From contig NZ_JALHKS010000003.1 of NCBI RefSeq assembly GCF_022968825.1, positions 425,249-489,248 of the forward strand: a stretch of 64,000 nucleotides of DNA, read 5' to 3'. The translations under genes were made by a program, and so were the position numbers. The DNA is from Chryseobacterium salipaludis (GTDB lineage: Bacteria; Bacteroidota; Bacteroidia; Flavobacteriales; Weeksellaceae). Of this stretch, positions 48,413 through 58,564 are shown piece by piece (the first letter of the stretch is position 1; every line of letters begins with the position of its first letter). The notes beneath the pieces were generated by a model. That model worked only from the letters and a program-made list of their open reading frames with translations. It was not told the origin of the DNA and made no database searches.

Positions 48413-49967
48413 AACCCAAAGTTTTAAAAACATCTGCCACTTCTGCCTTCAGCCGGCTTTCCTCCGCAAACAAATCTTTCAGTTCTGCTTGCAACGTCTG
48501 CATGTGTTCAGCGAAATCCAGATTTTCATCACGATTCAAAAATTCAATGTACTTACTCGGCACCAGAGAATAATCTTTTTTGCGGATTTCCTCAACAGAA
48601 GCACTGTAAGAATACTCCGGAACGTCTTTGTAGGTTTCTTTGCAATTAACTTGCTGCCAGTTGTGATAATGCGCCGCGATGGCCGTAATCTCATCTTCGC
48701 CAAACTGAATAAATTTCTTTTCAAACGGTTCGCCTTTCTGCCGCAAATCCATAAACAGAACTTCGCCTTGTCGGTTACGGTAATTCTTTACACCATCATT
48801 CACTTCAACGGTGCGTTCGGTCTTATTCCGATTTAGAATCCAGAGCGTCACCGAAATATCAGTCGAGTAGAACATCGAGCGTGGTAAAATAACAATCGCT
48901 TCCACCAGATCATTTTCAATGATCTGCTTCCGGATTTTGTATTCTTCGCCGCCGCCGCTCAAAGCACCGTTGGCCAGGATAAATCCGGCCACCCCATTCT
49001 GGGAAAGCTTGGAGATCATATTCAGAATCCACGCATAATTGGCATTCGATTTTGGCGGCACTTCGTAGCCTGCCCACCGCGGATCATGGGTCAGTTCGTT
49101 TTCCGCACGCCAGTCCTTTAAATTAAAAGGCGGGTTGGCCATGATGTAGTCGGCTTTCAGGTCTTTGTGCTGGTCGTCCGCAAAAGTATCCGCTGCCTTG
49201 CTGCCCAAATTGGAAGAAATGCCACGGATGGCCAGGTTCATTTTGGCCAGTTTGTAGGTGGTATTGGTCAGTTCCTGCCCGTAGATGGAAATGTCTTTTT
49301 TATTGCCTTTGTGCTTTTCAATAAACTTCAGGGATTGTACAAACATACCCCCGGAACCGCAGGAAGGGTCATAGATTTTGCCTTTGTAGGGCTCGATCAT
49401 TTCTGCAATCAGGTTTACAATAGACTTGGGGGTATAGAATTCGCCTTTCCCCTTACCTTCGGCAATGGCAAACTTGCTCAGGAAATATTCGTACACCCGG
49501 CCGACAATATCCTGCGCCTCGTCTCTGAGCGTGTCGATATTGTTAATGGTATCCAGCAGCGCTGCAAACTTCGACGGGTCCAGGCCGAGGCGTGAAAAGT
49601 AATTGTCGGGCAAGGCGCCTTCCAGGGATTTGTTGGTGCGCTCGATGGTCTTCAGCGCCGTATCTACCTTCAGGGTAATGTCTTCCTGTTTGGCGTTTTC
49701 AATAATGTAGGTCCAGCGCGATTCTTCGGGCAGGTAAAAAATATTTTCTGCCTGATAGAATTCGGGAATTTCCAGGAAGGCTTCTTTGTGTTCGTTGATG
49801 AGTTCTTCGCGTCGTCTCAAAAACTTGTCATTGGCAAATTTCAGGAAGATCAGGCTCAGCACCACATGTTTATATTCGGACGGCTCTACGGAGCCTCTCA
49901 ATTTATTGGCAGAATCCCAGAGGATTTCTTCGGTCGATTTGGTTTTGGCAGTAGATTTTTTGGCCAT
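48399..49967 (-). CDS. hsdM: Type I restriction enzyme, methyltransferase subunit
   Basis: 522 residues. The N-terminal helical domain (ILWDSANKLRGSVEPSEYKHVVL) precedes an N6-adenine methyltransferase with DPSCGSGGMF for AdoMet binding and MANPPF as the catalytic motif. It methylates the HsdS-defined target. It heads the eight-gene minus-strand operon. A possible -7 promoter element is at 50063-50070. Confidence 0.95.
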   Translation of the reverse strand: MAKKSTAKTKSTEEILWDSANKLRGSVEPSEYKHVVLSLIFLKFANDKFLRRREELINEHKEAFLEIPEFYQAENIFYLPEESRWTYIIENAKQEDITLKVDTALKTIERTNKSLEGALPDNYFSRLGLDPSKFAALLDTINNIDTLRDEAQDIVGRVYEYFLSKFAIAEGKGKGEFYTPKSIVNLIAEMIEPYKGKIYDPSCGSGGMFVQSLKFIEKHKGNKKDISIYGQELTNTTYKLAKMNLAIRGISSNLGSKAADTFADDQHKDLKADYIMANPPFNLKDWRAENELTHDPRWAGYEVPPKSNANYAWILNMISKLSQNGVAGFILANGALSGGGEEYKIRKQIIENDLVEAIVILPRSMFYSTDISVTLWILNRNKTERTVEVNDGVKNYRNRQGEVLFMDLRQKGEPFEKKFIQFGEDEITAIAAHYHNWQQVNCKETYKDVPEYSYSASVEEIRKKDYSLVPSKYIEFLNRDENLDFAEHMQTLQAELKDLFAEESRLKAEVADVFKTLGYELG

Positions 49968-50861
49968 GTTTTCTTTAAGGACAGTTGATTTGTTGAAGTG
50001 ATACGTTAGATCCCGGAAGTTGCTCTCAGGCGTATCTCACCTATCATATGTTTGTTTCGACTCAAATATAAGTAAAAATAGGCTTCTGTGTTATGGAAAA
50101 CTATAAAGCTTTATAGGGTATTTAATTGTGGATAAGACGCTTTTCTCCATTTCGAAAAAGCTTCAAAAATACTTGCGCATAATTAATTTTCACCTCACAG
50201 CGTAAAAGAACCGCTCCGCAGGACTGAGTAATTTAAAGCAGAGTCACGGGAGTAATCCGGTCAGGCAATCTAATGCCATCCCTCCTTTATATGCCGGACT
50301 TTCTGCAAGGCTCGGCCACATTGAAGGTGAACCTTCTGCATTTTTTCTGCAGAACAGGAGATGCCCACGATATGCAACGGGTATTCAGGGATTATATAAA
50401 AAGCAGCCACGCGTGCCGGTAAATTTTCCGCCTTTTACAAAACCATTCAGCCTTTCTGCAAAATGTGCCCGCTCTGCGAAGTATCCTCACTTCGCAGCGT
50501 TATTAACGTGAATACACCGGTTAACAAGGCTGCATCACCATAAAAGACCCGACGCCTGCCCGCCTGAAAATGTTTTAGCGGTCAAACGGCTGTTCCCGAT
50601 TTTCAGAAAAGCGAAATAACAGAGTAACCAGCAGGAGCAGTTTGCAGCGAAATTAGCTCAACAAATACAGTTTAAATAAGCAGAGTTAAAAACGCGTCTA
50701 TTTTGTTTTTTAGGAAGTACTACAGGTGATCTTACAAAAACAAAGTTCGTACTTCTCGCAAAGTGCTGAATTGCGGACATGGAGAGATAATTTACCGGAC
50801 CACAGAATATTTTATCCCGCGTATCCCTCTTTCCTTTGTTTCATCAACCGCAAACACCGTA
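49968..50861. other. Intergenic region between the defence operon and the paralogous pair
   Basis: Nearly 900 bp between divergent genes. The -7-like element TATATTTG on the minus strand (50063-50070) could serve hsdM; its -33 part is poor. No long frame with coding character, tRNA or repeat was recognised. It may be a remnant of a lost gene. Confidence 0.4.
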
Positions 50862-52466
50862 ATGATGAAACCCTATCTAAACACCCTCGCCTCCCATCAT
50901 TTGCCTGAAACCATTCGGTGGAAACTCAGTCAACTCTTCGCTGATGATGACATCGAACTGATCTTCTTTTCGCGCGAGCACCTCTGTCCGCTTCCGACCC
51001 TTACTGTCATCGCCGGCGCCGGCACTTCGCACACCAGGCTTCAGGAACTGCAACAGCAGGATTGGCTCCGCAACAGTATGGAGCAGCATTCCCTGATAAT
51101 TACCGTCAGCCCGCATTCAAGCCATGCCCCCGAACCGGATCTGCCTTTCAGCTACATCGTGCTGAACTGCCATCCCCGGCACCTGATCTATGCCCGCACC
51201 GAAAAAAGCTGGGCCAGCCGGTTCCAGAATGATTATTCGGGGAAGCAAAGCAAGTATGAGAAACTATTCATAACATGGCAAAGCAGCATTGAATCCCGGT
51301 GCGCCGTTTACCACAGCCAACTTATCGCGCCTTACTCCGTCGCCATGAATGAAGAGGTTGTGCAGGCCGGGCTTAAAGCTGTGTACGGGGAACTGCTGTC
51401 GGGGTTCCGGGCCTTCTTTCTACCCAAAAGCCTGCACTGCTTCTTTACCGGCACCCTGATTCTGGATTTTATGCAGCAGCATGTACCGGAACTGAAGCGG
51501 GCACTCACGAAACTTGAAGTGCCTGCCATTAAACGATTAATAAACGCTTCTGTACCGGAGGTGGCCGGCATGCCGAATCAGCAGCATCTGCACTACATAC
51601 AACTGCTGAGTGATATTTTAAGAACAAATCTGGCGCACCTCTTTTACGGAAAACTCCGCCAAACCCTGTCCTGGAACCGGTATGCAGCACTGTATTTACC
51701 GGCACAGCCCGTAACCGAGAAGTCGGCGCCTGACCTTCGTACTGCCCTTGCGGAAACGATCAGGAAACAGTATAAAACGCAGTACATATACTGGATTCCG
51801 TCAAAAACGCGTGCGGACCAACCCTGCCGCTACCTGCTGATCATGCTGGGGTCTTCTTTAAAAATCACCCAACTCCACTACGTGCAGCAGCACCTGGCCG
51901 CACAATTTCCGGAGCTGCAGATTTCGATCCTGCTGCATAAAACCGATTGGATCAAAAAACATTACGCCGTATTTTATGACTTTATTGACCGCCACCTACG
52001 CAGCGAATATCTTATTTGTTACAGCCGAAAAACACTAAGTTTTCCTGCGAAAGTGGAACAGGAAAGAGATGGCCTCGTACGGCGCTACTGGGCAGAGCGG
52101 AAAAAGATTATTGAGGTGCAGTGGACCAGCTTGGGTTTTTCTGAAAGTGCATTTACCGAAGGCCAAGTACTGTATCTGCGCAGTATTTTTCAGCAGTTGT
52201 TCCTCGCCACGCTGTATTACTACGCGCATTACCTGCCGAATACCCTCAATCTGAATTATCTGTGGGAACTCATCACGTGGTTCGCACCGGAATTACCGCA
52301 AAAAATCGGCCTTGACCGTCCGATGCAGGACCTGCTTGCCTTTGCAGGAGCGCCAGACCAAAACTTTCCAAACGCCGAAGCGGATGAAATCTCCACCATT
52401 TCCTTTCAGGAAGCCGTGTCGTGCTGCACCCGCCTTTATGAACACCTGAATAACGAATTATCGTAA
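50862..52466 (+). CDS. Uncharacterised protein, paralogue of the 52477 and 34111 products
   Basis: 534 residues from the ATG at 50862 (MMKPYLNTLASHHLPETI); the upstream open part is not conserved with the paralogues. The N-terminal region LSQLFADDDIELIFFSREHL resembles the neighbouring protein's start. The centre has RYLLIMLGSS and ILLHKTDWIKKHYAVFYDFIDRHL, parallel to YYLLALVSE and CHTRLWIQENIYECQDFF in the neighbour. The C-terminus is helical with YYAHYLPNTLNLNYLWELI, reminiscent of HEPN. Function is unknown; it pairs with the next gene 10 bp away. Confidence 0.6.
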   Translation: MMKPYLNTLASHHLPETIRWKLSQLFADDDIELIFFSREHLCPLPTLTVIAGAGTSHTRLQELQQQDWLRNSMEQHSLIITVSPHSSHAPEPDLPFSYIVLNCHPRHLIYARTEKSWASRFQNDYSGKQSKYEKLFITWQSSIESRCAVYHSQLIAPYSVAMNEEVVQAGLKAVYGELLSGFRAFFLPKSLHCFFTGTLILDFMQQHVPELKRALTKLEVPAIKRLINASVPEVAGMPNQQHLHYIQLLSDILRTNLAHLFYGKLRQTLSWNRYAALYLPAQPVTEKSAPDLRTALAETIRKQYKTQYIYWIPSKTRADQPCRYLLIMLGSSLKITQLHYVQQHLAAQFPELQISILLHKTDWIKKHYAVFYDFIDRHLRSEYLICYSRKTLSFPAKVEQERDGLVRRYWAERKKIIEVQWTSLGFSESAFTEGQVLYLRSIFQQLFLATLYYYAHYLPNTLNLNYLWELITWFAPELPQKIGLDRPMQDLLAFAGAPDQNFPNAEADEISTISFQEAVSCCTRLYEHLNNELS

Positions 52467-52476
52467 ATCTTTTATT

Positions 52477-53988
52477 ATGGAAAATTTTATTAATCAGGTC
52501 AGGGAGAAAAAGCTGCCCGCGCACCTCACGGATTTGCTTATGGCCGAGACCGAAAACAGGAATATTACGGCCATGTGGCTGCACCGGCCAGCGCATCAGA
52601 ATGGCTTGCTGCTCACCATTCTTTGTAAAGACAGACTGGTGCTGGAGCGAACATTTGATTACCTTTTCGTCGGCGATACCTTTGAGCAGGACCGTGTGCT
52701 GATTTCTGTTCTGGACGATGCTGACCTTGAACAGCACCGCGAAAACCGGTATGTATTCTTCCAAAGGTATGCACGAAAAGAAGATCAGATATACGGCGAA
52801 GAAAAAAATTACGGAAGGTTTACCGTCGTTGATTCGGAACTCAGGTCTCTGAGAAAGCGCTATCTGAAGGGCGAACAGCTTCTCTCGAAATATACTGAAG
52901 AACTGATCGCGGATGGACAGGTGGGCGCTACGCTGTTTTATTTAAAAAACATACAGCATGACCTCGAGTTTCTGGAGTATATGCGTTTTGGGCAGCCCTT
53001 TGAAGGCTTTGCCCTCGCAGAACGGCTGCGTTTTATGGAAGCTTTTATTCCTGAGGTCAGAAAATTCTTTGTGAAAGAAGGCCGCCACTATTACCTTTTA
53101 CGCCATTTTGAGGATGAGGAGCTGATTGAGTACATGGATTCCTATCAGGATCATCTCCATCAAATCAAGAATGAGATGAAACAAATTGTTCTGCAAAACT
53201 TGCAGGCAAAACTGCCTGAAAAGACACCTCTGCACCCCCCTGTCTCTCATCCTTTACTGAAAAATAAAGCGGTAAAAAAGGTATTGCGTCCCTTACTGCA
53301 GCTGGCGCATCTGGAAGAAGTGTATCTCTTCCATGAAATTACCAGTATTAAAAATGAGTTCCAGCATCGCCAGTACTACCTCCTGGCGCTGGTCTCTGAA
53401 GAAAGCGAAAAAGACTTCGAAGCTGTAGTTGATAAAATTAATAAAGCGCAGTTCCCCGATTTAAAATTCACCATTATCTGTCACACCCGCCTGTGGATTC
53501 AGGAAAACATCTACGAATGTCAGGATTTCTTTAAAAACCTGATGCAGGCTGACAACAGAATCTACACCAACGCCTTTCATCCTGAAATTCACTGGAACAG
53601 CCGCCACACAACGGACTGCATCGATCTACCGATTTACCGCCGACGGGCAAAAAACATCTTTAAGGAACATCTGAAAACAGCCTGCCGTGACCAAGCAGCA
53701 ACAGTGGCGCTGATCCCTTACTGGCTGAACAATTACTTGGCACAGTTGCTTAAAAACCGGATCTACCAAACCTTTGGCTACCTGTCGGAGACTGACCATC
53801 TGCAGACATTGTGGGATCTTTTTATTTTTTCAGCGGAGTCTGGCAGCTATTGGTCTGACCTGCTGCCTACCTTTTCGTTCGACTTTATTACCTACCTGCA
53901 CGAGCACCGCCAACAAAAACTTCCCGTACTGCATCTCAACTACGCCGAAAAGAAAAAGCTCTTCAGCCTGCTGCAGCATTTGAAATAA
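52477..53988 (+). CDS. Uncharacterised protein with degenerate MNT/HEPN-like layout
   Basis: 503 residues. The N-terminal part (1-110) is an alpha/beta domain. Residues 120-240 are helical (FMEAFIPEVRKFFVKEGRHYYLLRHF). The region around 275-360 has LEEVYLFHE, YYLLALVSE, TIICHTRLWIQENIYECQDFF and HPEIHW. A C-terminal helical block contains YQTFGYLSETDHLQTLWDLF. The strand-helix order is like a minimal nucleotidyltransferase followed by HEPN, but the GSxxxxD signature is missing. It forms a two-gene operon with the upstream paralogue. No function can be given. Confidence 0.6.
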   Translation: MENFINQVREKKLPAHLTDLLMAETENRNITAMWLHRPAHQNGLLLTILCKDRLVLERTFDYLFVGDTFEQDRVLISVLDDADLEQHRENRYVFFQRYARKEDQIYGEEKNYGRFTVVDSELRSLRKRYLKGEQLLSKYTEELIADGQVGATLFYLKNIQHDLEFLEYMRFGQPFEGFALAERLRFMEAFIPEVRKFFVKEGRHYYLLRHFEDEELIEYMDSYQDHLHQIKNEMKQIVLQNLQAKLPEKTPLHPPVSHPLLKNKAVKKVLRPLLQLAHLEEVYLFHEITSIKNEFQHRQYYLLALVSEESEKDFEAVVDKINKAQFPDLKFTIICHTRLWIQENIYECQDFFKNLMQADNRIYTNAFHPEIHWNSRHTTDCIDLPIYRRRAKNIFKEHLKTACRDQAATVALIPYWLNNYLAQLLKNRIYQTFGYLSETDHLQTLWDLFIFSAESGSYWSDLLPTFSFDFITYLHEHRQQKLPVLHLNYAEKKKLFSLLQHLK

Positions 53989-53997
53989 TCACTCAGA

Positions 53998-54330
53998 CCG
54001 GGGAAAGAAGAAAGAGAAAAGAAGAGAAAGAAAAGACTTTGAGAGAATAGTCGGTAATAATTTTAGATTTTAAATTATAGATTTTAGATGCAGATGCCAA
54101 AAGAAAAAGGAAAAATAGCGTATCTGCGATGCCATCTGTGTAATCTGTGCGCTAAATTATACGGTCCAACGTGCACTGCTAAAGTGTAATTTGTAAATCT
54201 GTGCGCCCCAGCATGCACGGTGCGGGTCGGAAGACGGAAGTTGGAGCAAAGAAGAAAGAGCAAAGAGAAAAGATAATAGACTGTGAGATAACAGAACAGC
54301 AACAAGGTGAAAAAAAAAACATTAGGGTTG
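53998..54330. repeat. Purine-rich intergenic repeat, second locus
   Basis: A/G runs are followed by GACTTTGAGAGAATAG and CGGTAATAATTTTAGATT, nearly the same as at 25108-25145, then by a second decayed copy at about 54240-54300. Between them are short TCTGTGTAATCTGTGCG-like pieces. No gene is seen. Confidence 0.65.
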
Positions 54331-54351
54331 CTTTACTAATTTGCTAAAGTC

Positions 54352-55083
54352 CTACTCCACTTTTTCCTCGACCGGCCAGAGCAGATAGGTAAACAGCAGT
54401 TGCGCCGCCGAGATCAGCGAGAAAGACCACATGGCCCAGGTCTGTGAAAGTTGGGTGAGCCAGGTACCGGCGCCGATGCCGAGTACGAAGACGCAAATGG
54501 TCAGGGCCAGCAGCCCGGCCGTGTGGCCGGCCGTTTTGTTTTTCAGCACCATGAACTGATAGAGGTTCGTCGCCAGGTTTTTAGCATTGCCCGTCATAAT
54601 TCCGTTGTTTATGGTAATGGCGCCCATTTTCCGGAAAAGATCAATTTCATAACCGGCCAGCAAACCCAGCATAAAGAGCAGAATATCGCCCGGCAACCGG
54701 TGATGCGTGGCTGCCACCGCAATGAAAAATAAAGTCTGAATCAGCAGAAAGACGCGCAGACGATGCCGCTCATTGCCCGTAATGCGGTCGGAGATCCACT
54801 GCCCCAGAAAAGCACCCAGAAAGTAGCCGGCAAATACAATTATATGGCTGGCAGCCGAAATGTAATCGCCCTCCAGACCCTTTACCGTGAGCATAATCAG
54901 GTTGCCTGTCTGTGCAGTGACAAACGTATGGTCCTGGGTAATAAATGTAAAGGCATCGAGCATACCCATCAGCAGGGTAGCAAAAACCGTCACGGCACTG
55001 ACGGCAAAACCGGGCGTAGTATGAATTGAAAATCGGGGCATATCCCCGGCTGCTGCAAGCCGCCCGCCAAACTGAAGTTTCAC
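54352..55083 (-). CDS. YoaK/DUF1275 family membrane protein
   Basis: 243 residues with about six membrane spans. The family signature appears as GMLDAFTFITQDHTFVTAQTGNLIML near residue 40 and GIMTGNAKNLATNLYQFM in the second half. Members are small inner-membrane proteins of unknown transport or sensing role. An internal ATG 15 codons in is another possible start. It diverges from the TolC-like gene. Confidence 0.85.
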   Translation of the reverse strand: MKLQFGGRLAAAGDMPRFSIHTTPGFAVSAVTVFATLLMGMLDAFTFITQDHTFVTAQTGNLIMLTVKGLEGDYISAASHIIVFAGYFLGAFLGQWISDRITGNERHRLRVFLLIQTLFFIAVAATHHRLPGDILLFMLGLLAGYEIDLFRKMGAITINNGIMTGNAKNLATNLYQFMVLKNKTAGHTAGLLALTICVFVLGIGAGTWLTQLSQTWAMWSFSLISAAQLLFTYLLWPVEEKVE

Positions 55084-55231
55084 CCCTTTCAGCGTAGTTT
55101 TTTAATGAATGTAAGTTGGGTGGGAAAAGATGAATACAGCGGCGCAGTCTGACTGCTTCAGGAATTATTGGTTACTTTTGATTTTGAGGGCATCAACCCT
55201 ACTGCTGCACTCGATACAAATCTTGCAAGAC

Positions 55232-56431
55232 ATGATCAAGCATTCTTTTCGCCCTACCCTGTTCCTGCTGCTGCTGTTGCTTACCGGTTCTTCACTCCCC
55301 GGGCAAAACGCAGCACAGGGAATTGATTATCCTGCTTTTCTGGAGAAACTCGCCACTGAAAATCTGTCCTTCGCGGCGGAGAAATACAATATTTCCATTG
55401 CAGAAGCGGGTGTACAGGCCGCGCGTGCCCTGCCCGACCCGGAACTCAGTTTTATTGCTTATGACAATCAGGAACAACGATTGGGCATGGGCTATGGTTT
55501 TGAGACAGAACTGAGCTGGACGCTGGAACTCGGCGGCAAACGCGCTGCCCGAAAACAGGTTGCGGCGGCGCAACTGACCCTGGCGCAGCTGGAGACGAGG
55601 GATTTTTTCCGCACACTTAAAAAGGAAGCGACCACCGCCTGGCTGACGGTCTTAAAGAATGAAAAGGAATATAAAGACCTGAAGGAAACAGCAAAGTTTT
55701 TAGATAAAATAACTGCTGCAAAAGGAAATCCGGACCTGCGAACGGCACAGGATGCGCTGGAAGTCTTGCTGCAAAACAACCGTCGGGAACATGAACAGCT
55801 GCTGCAGGAAATGAATGATTTTATTACACGCACTGAGGCTGAAAACCTTTACTTCCCACTCGGTGATCTGGAAGAGGAAGCGCAGCGGTTTTCGGAATAT
55901 TCAACGGAGATGGAAAGCAGTGCTGAGGCAGACCGCCAGAAAGCAGAACTTGCCGCGCGGCAGCGCAAATTAGCCAAGGCGGAGGCCGTGATGGATCTCG
56001 GGGTGATGATCGGTGTTGTCAACAATGGTTTTGCTAAAAATATCATCGGGCCCACACCCAGCTACACCACCGCGATGGCGGGAATCAGCATGCCGCTTCA
56101 GTTTTCCGGTAAAGGCCGCGCTGAGCATAAGATGGCGGAGGTGGCAGCGCAGAAAGCACAACTGGAATATGAGCTGGCACAGCGGGAGCGAAAGCGAAAT
56201 TTCCGGGAGCGCAGCAGCGCCAGAATGGAAGCCGGTTTAAAAATGAAGGAAAGCCGTTTGAAAATGCATCAAAAACAAACGCATCTTGAAAACCTCAGTC
56301 AAAATTACACCGAAAAATCCGAGACAGCACAACTCCTGAAAGCACTGGATGAGTTGCGTGAAGCCAATCATACGTACCGTGAAGCATTATATAATTTTTG
56401 CAGGACAACACTGGCACTCGAATCTTTATAA
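55232..56431 (+). CDS. TolC-family outer membrane channel
   Basis: 399 residues from the ATG at 55232, which gives a signal peptide (FLLLLLLTGSSLPGQ); the open frame extends upstream from 55130 but without secretion features. The body has long alpha-helical hairpins with Ala/Glu/Gln heptads and SWTLELGGKRAARKQVA, a typical first TolC repeat. The matching CusA/CusB-type partners are absent here. It would export ions or drugs with partners encoded elsewhere. It is followed after 9 bp by a beta-barrel gene. Confidence 0.82.
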   Translation: MIKHSFRPTLFLLLLLLTGSSLPGQNAAQGIDYPAFLEKLATENLSFAAEKYNISIAEAGVQAARALPDPELSFIAYDNQEQRLGMGYGFETELSWTLELGGKRAARKQVAAAQLTLAQLETRDFFRTLKKEATTAWLTVLKNEKEYKDLKETAKFLDKITAAKGNPDLRTAQDALEVLLQNNRREHEQLLQEMNDFITRTEAENLYFPLGDLEEEAQRFSEYSTEMESSAEADRQKAELAARQRKLAKAEAVMDLGVMIGVVNNGFAKNIIGPTPSYTTAMAGISMPLQFSGKGRAEHKMAEVAAQKAQLEYELAQRERKRNFRERSSARMEAGLKMKESRLKMHQKQTHLENLSQNYTEKSETAQLLKALDELREANHTYREALYNFCRTTLALESL

Positions 56432-56440
56432 AATAAAAGG

Positions 56441-57142
56441 ATGATGAAAAAGAAATTGGCCGTTCTCGGTCTTTGCTTTTCCTTAGCGCTTTCCGCGCAA
56501 CAGGCTGAGCCGGATCTTCGAAAAACGACGGTCAGCGTGCAGGCCGGTTACCTGCACAGTGTGCTGCACGGCGCAGACCGGAATGTTTTAAGCACTGAAG
56601 ACACCTCTGTTGCCGGAAATGGCTGGACAGCTGGCGTAAGTGTGCGAAATCCCATATCGGAGCGTTTTGCCCTTATGCATGAACTCATGCTCCAACACAA
56701 CCGGTACAGCTACGCCACTGCACGCGAAAACGAACCGATGCAGGCCCGCCTTGATTTGCATAGTGTTCGTTTGCACCCGGCCTCGGCTCAGGTTCGTTTC
56801 GGAAAACTGCAGCTGGGCGCCGGACTGTTTGTGGAAATGCTGAGCGGCGCTGCGCTGCGGCTCACGGACCGCACCGGAAAGTCCTGGACAGAAGATCCCT
56901 ACGGCACTGATGACCACGCGCAGGAGGATGAACCGTATCTGAATAAAACGGATTACGGCATGGTACTGCAGGCGTCGTATGAAGTGTTTCCCAAACTTCA
57001 ATTGAGTGCCCACTTTTCACAGGGTTTTGCGGGCATTTATGACAATTCCAATTCGTATGCGGCGGATGATACCTCCAACCGGCACACGCTGCGGCTGTAC
57101 CGGAAGCAAGTTGGAATTAGTTTGGGGTATCAGGTATTTTGA
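56441..57142 (+). CDS. Outer-membrane beta-barrel-like protein
   Basis: 233 residues with a signal peptide (LGLCFSLALSAQQ). The mature part has alternating strands with aromatic ends (SVQAGYLHSVLHG, FGKLQLGAGLFVEML) and a final strand ending in LGYQVF, a C-terminal Phe as in many outer-membrane barrels. Family not identified. It appears to be in an operon with the TolC-like gene. Confidence 0.6.
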   Translation: MMKKKLAVLGLCFSLALSAQQAEPDLRKTTVSVQAGYLHSVLHGADRNVLSTEDTSVAGNGWTAGVSVRNPISERFALMHELMLQHNRYSYATARENEPMQARLDLHSVRLHPASAQVRFGKLQLGAGLFVEMLSGAALRLTDRTGKSWTEDPYGTDDHAQEDEPYLNKTDYGMVLQASYEVFPKLQLSAHFSQGFAGIYDNSNSYAADDTSNRHTLRLYRKQVGISLGYQVF

Positions 57143-57314
57143 GGAAGATTACTGCTTGAAGGTTTTAGCCGACTTGTGACAGAATCAGCTAAGCAAAGTC
57201 CGGCAGCATACGGAACTGCGCGCGGACCGTATCAGCCATGTTAACACTTTCAGCATTGCCGTGCAACCCAATCAGTCACCTTTTTTAGATGAATCCTTGG
57301 TCGGTCATGGTCAG

Positions 57315-58400
57315 TTACAGCATGTCGAGCGGACTCTTTATTTTTCGCTTGGTCTGATCAGTCAGTCCCGTGTATGCCATGGTTGTTTTAATATTTTGAT
57401 GGCCGAGCAATTCCTGGACGAAGCGGATATCGGTGCCCTGCTCTATCAGATGTGTGGCGTAGGAGTGCCTCAGGCTGTGCACACCGACTTTTTTATTTAT
57501 TCTGGCTTTTTGCATAGCACGTTTAAAGACCTGCTGCACGGAACGCACAGCGTACTGGCCCCCCTGCTGGCCTTCGAACAGGTAACGCGTTGGCCTATAT
57601 AATTTGTAGTATGTCCGCAGTTCTTCCAAAACAGACTGTGGAAGATTGACATAGCGGTCCTTTTTGCCTTTGGAAGCACTGATTAAAACCTGCATCCGGC
57701 CGCTGTCAATATGCTGTATTTCCAGGTTGACGATTTCACTGACGCGCAGGCCCATTCCATAGCACAGTTTGAGAAGCAGCAGGTGTTTCGGATTTTCCAC
57801 GACTGAAAACATTTTGCTGATATCCTGCACCGAGATGGCTTTCGGCAGAATGCTGGGTTTTTTGGGCCTGGGAATTTCCAGGAATAGTTTTTCACGGTGC
57901 AAAACCTTTTCAAAGTAAAATTTGACTGCATTCATTCTGCTGTGAATCAGGTTTTCGGAAAGTTGTAGCTGATCAATGCAATACAGAAAATAGGCTTTCA
58001 GTTTTTCAGGCGAAAGCTGGCTGACCCGCCTGTTTCCAATGGCTTTGAGCAGCTGGATAAATTCAGTTGTGTAGGTTTTGATGGTATTGGCACTGTAGCC
58101 TCTGAGTTTCAGTTGCTCAATAAACCGGTTAAGTTCGGTCAGATGTACCGGCGCCAACTGGCATGCGGCCTCACCAATATAGTCTGTGCCGAGACCAAAT
58201 AAGTTACGGTACTGCTTATGATCCGCGGCGTACCATTTCTTGTGGGAGCGGCTCCAGTGTACCTTAGCTGCCGCCCTTAACTGCCCCACCAATTTGTGAT
58301 CAAAGGGAAACGAGATCCAAATCACATTTCTGTCTTTGTGCCTGCCGGGCTGAAAGTGATAATTTTCCTTACGGAAGGCATTATTTTTTGGTGTTTCCAT
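57315..58400 (-). CDS. Tyrosine recombinase, XerC/D-like
   Basis: 361 residues from the ATG at 58400 (METPKNNAFRKENYHF); an upstream ATG at 58484 adds a stretch without family likeness. An N-terminal SAM-like DNA-binding domain has LKLRGYSANTIKTYTTEFIQLL. The catalytic domain shows the first Arg in YGMGLRVSEIVNL, Lys in SKGKKDRYV, HSLRHSYATHL, LGHQN and the Tyr in TMAYTGLTD. It ends SPLDML, like the SPLDxL tail of integron integrases, but lacks the extra IntI domain. It diverges from cassette-like genes, as an integron integrase does. Confidence 0.88.
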   Translation of the reverse strand: METPKNNAFRKENYHFQPGRHKDRNVIWISFPFDHKLVGQLRAAAKVHWSRSHKKWYAADHKQYRNLFGLGTDYIGEAACQLAPVHLTELNRFIEQLKLRGYSANTIKTYTTEFIQLLKAIGNRRVSQLSPEKLKAYFLYCIDQLQLSENLIHSRMNAVKFYFEKVLHREKLFLEIPRPKKPSILPKAISVQDISKMFSVVENPKHLLLLKLCYGMGLRVSEIVNLEIQHIDSGRMQVLISASKGKKDRYVNLPQSVLEELRTYYKLYRPTRYLFEGQQGGQYAVRSVQQVFKRAMQKARINKKVGVHSLRHSYATHLIEQGTDIRFVQELLGHQNIKTTMAYTGLTDQTKRKIKSPLDML

Positions 58401-58564
58401 TTGTTCGCATTTTGTATTGTTCACATATTGTAAAGTTACCGGAAAAGAGGCAAACAATACAAAATACGCCACAGGTCTCATCACCCGTTTATTCGGTCAG
58501 CAGCGGCTTTCGAAAAATTCGCAATAAAAAGTACGGTGGGCTGGATTATTGCGTATATTTGAGA

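Noticed and set aside
55130..55231. Upstream start for the TolC-like protein
   Set aside because: The added residues hide the signal peptide that begins at the ATG at 55232.
57315..58400. Calling the tyrosine recombinase a true integron integrase IntI
   Set aside because: The stretch between the Lys motif and HxxR is too short to hold the IntI-specific extra domain.
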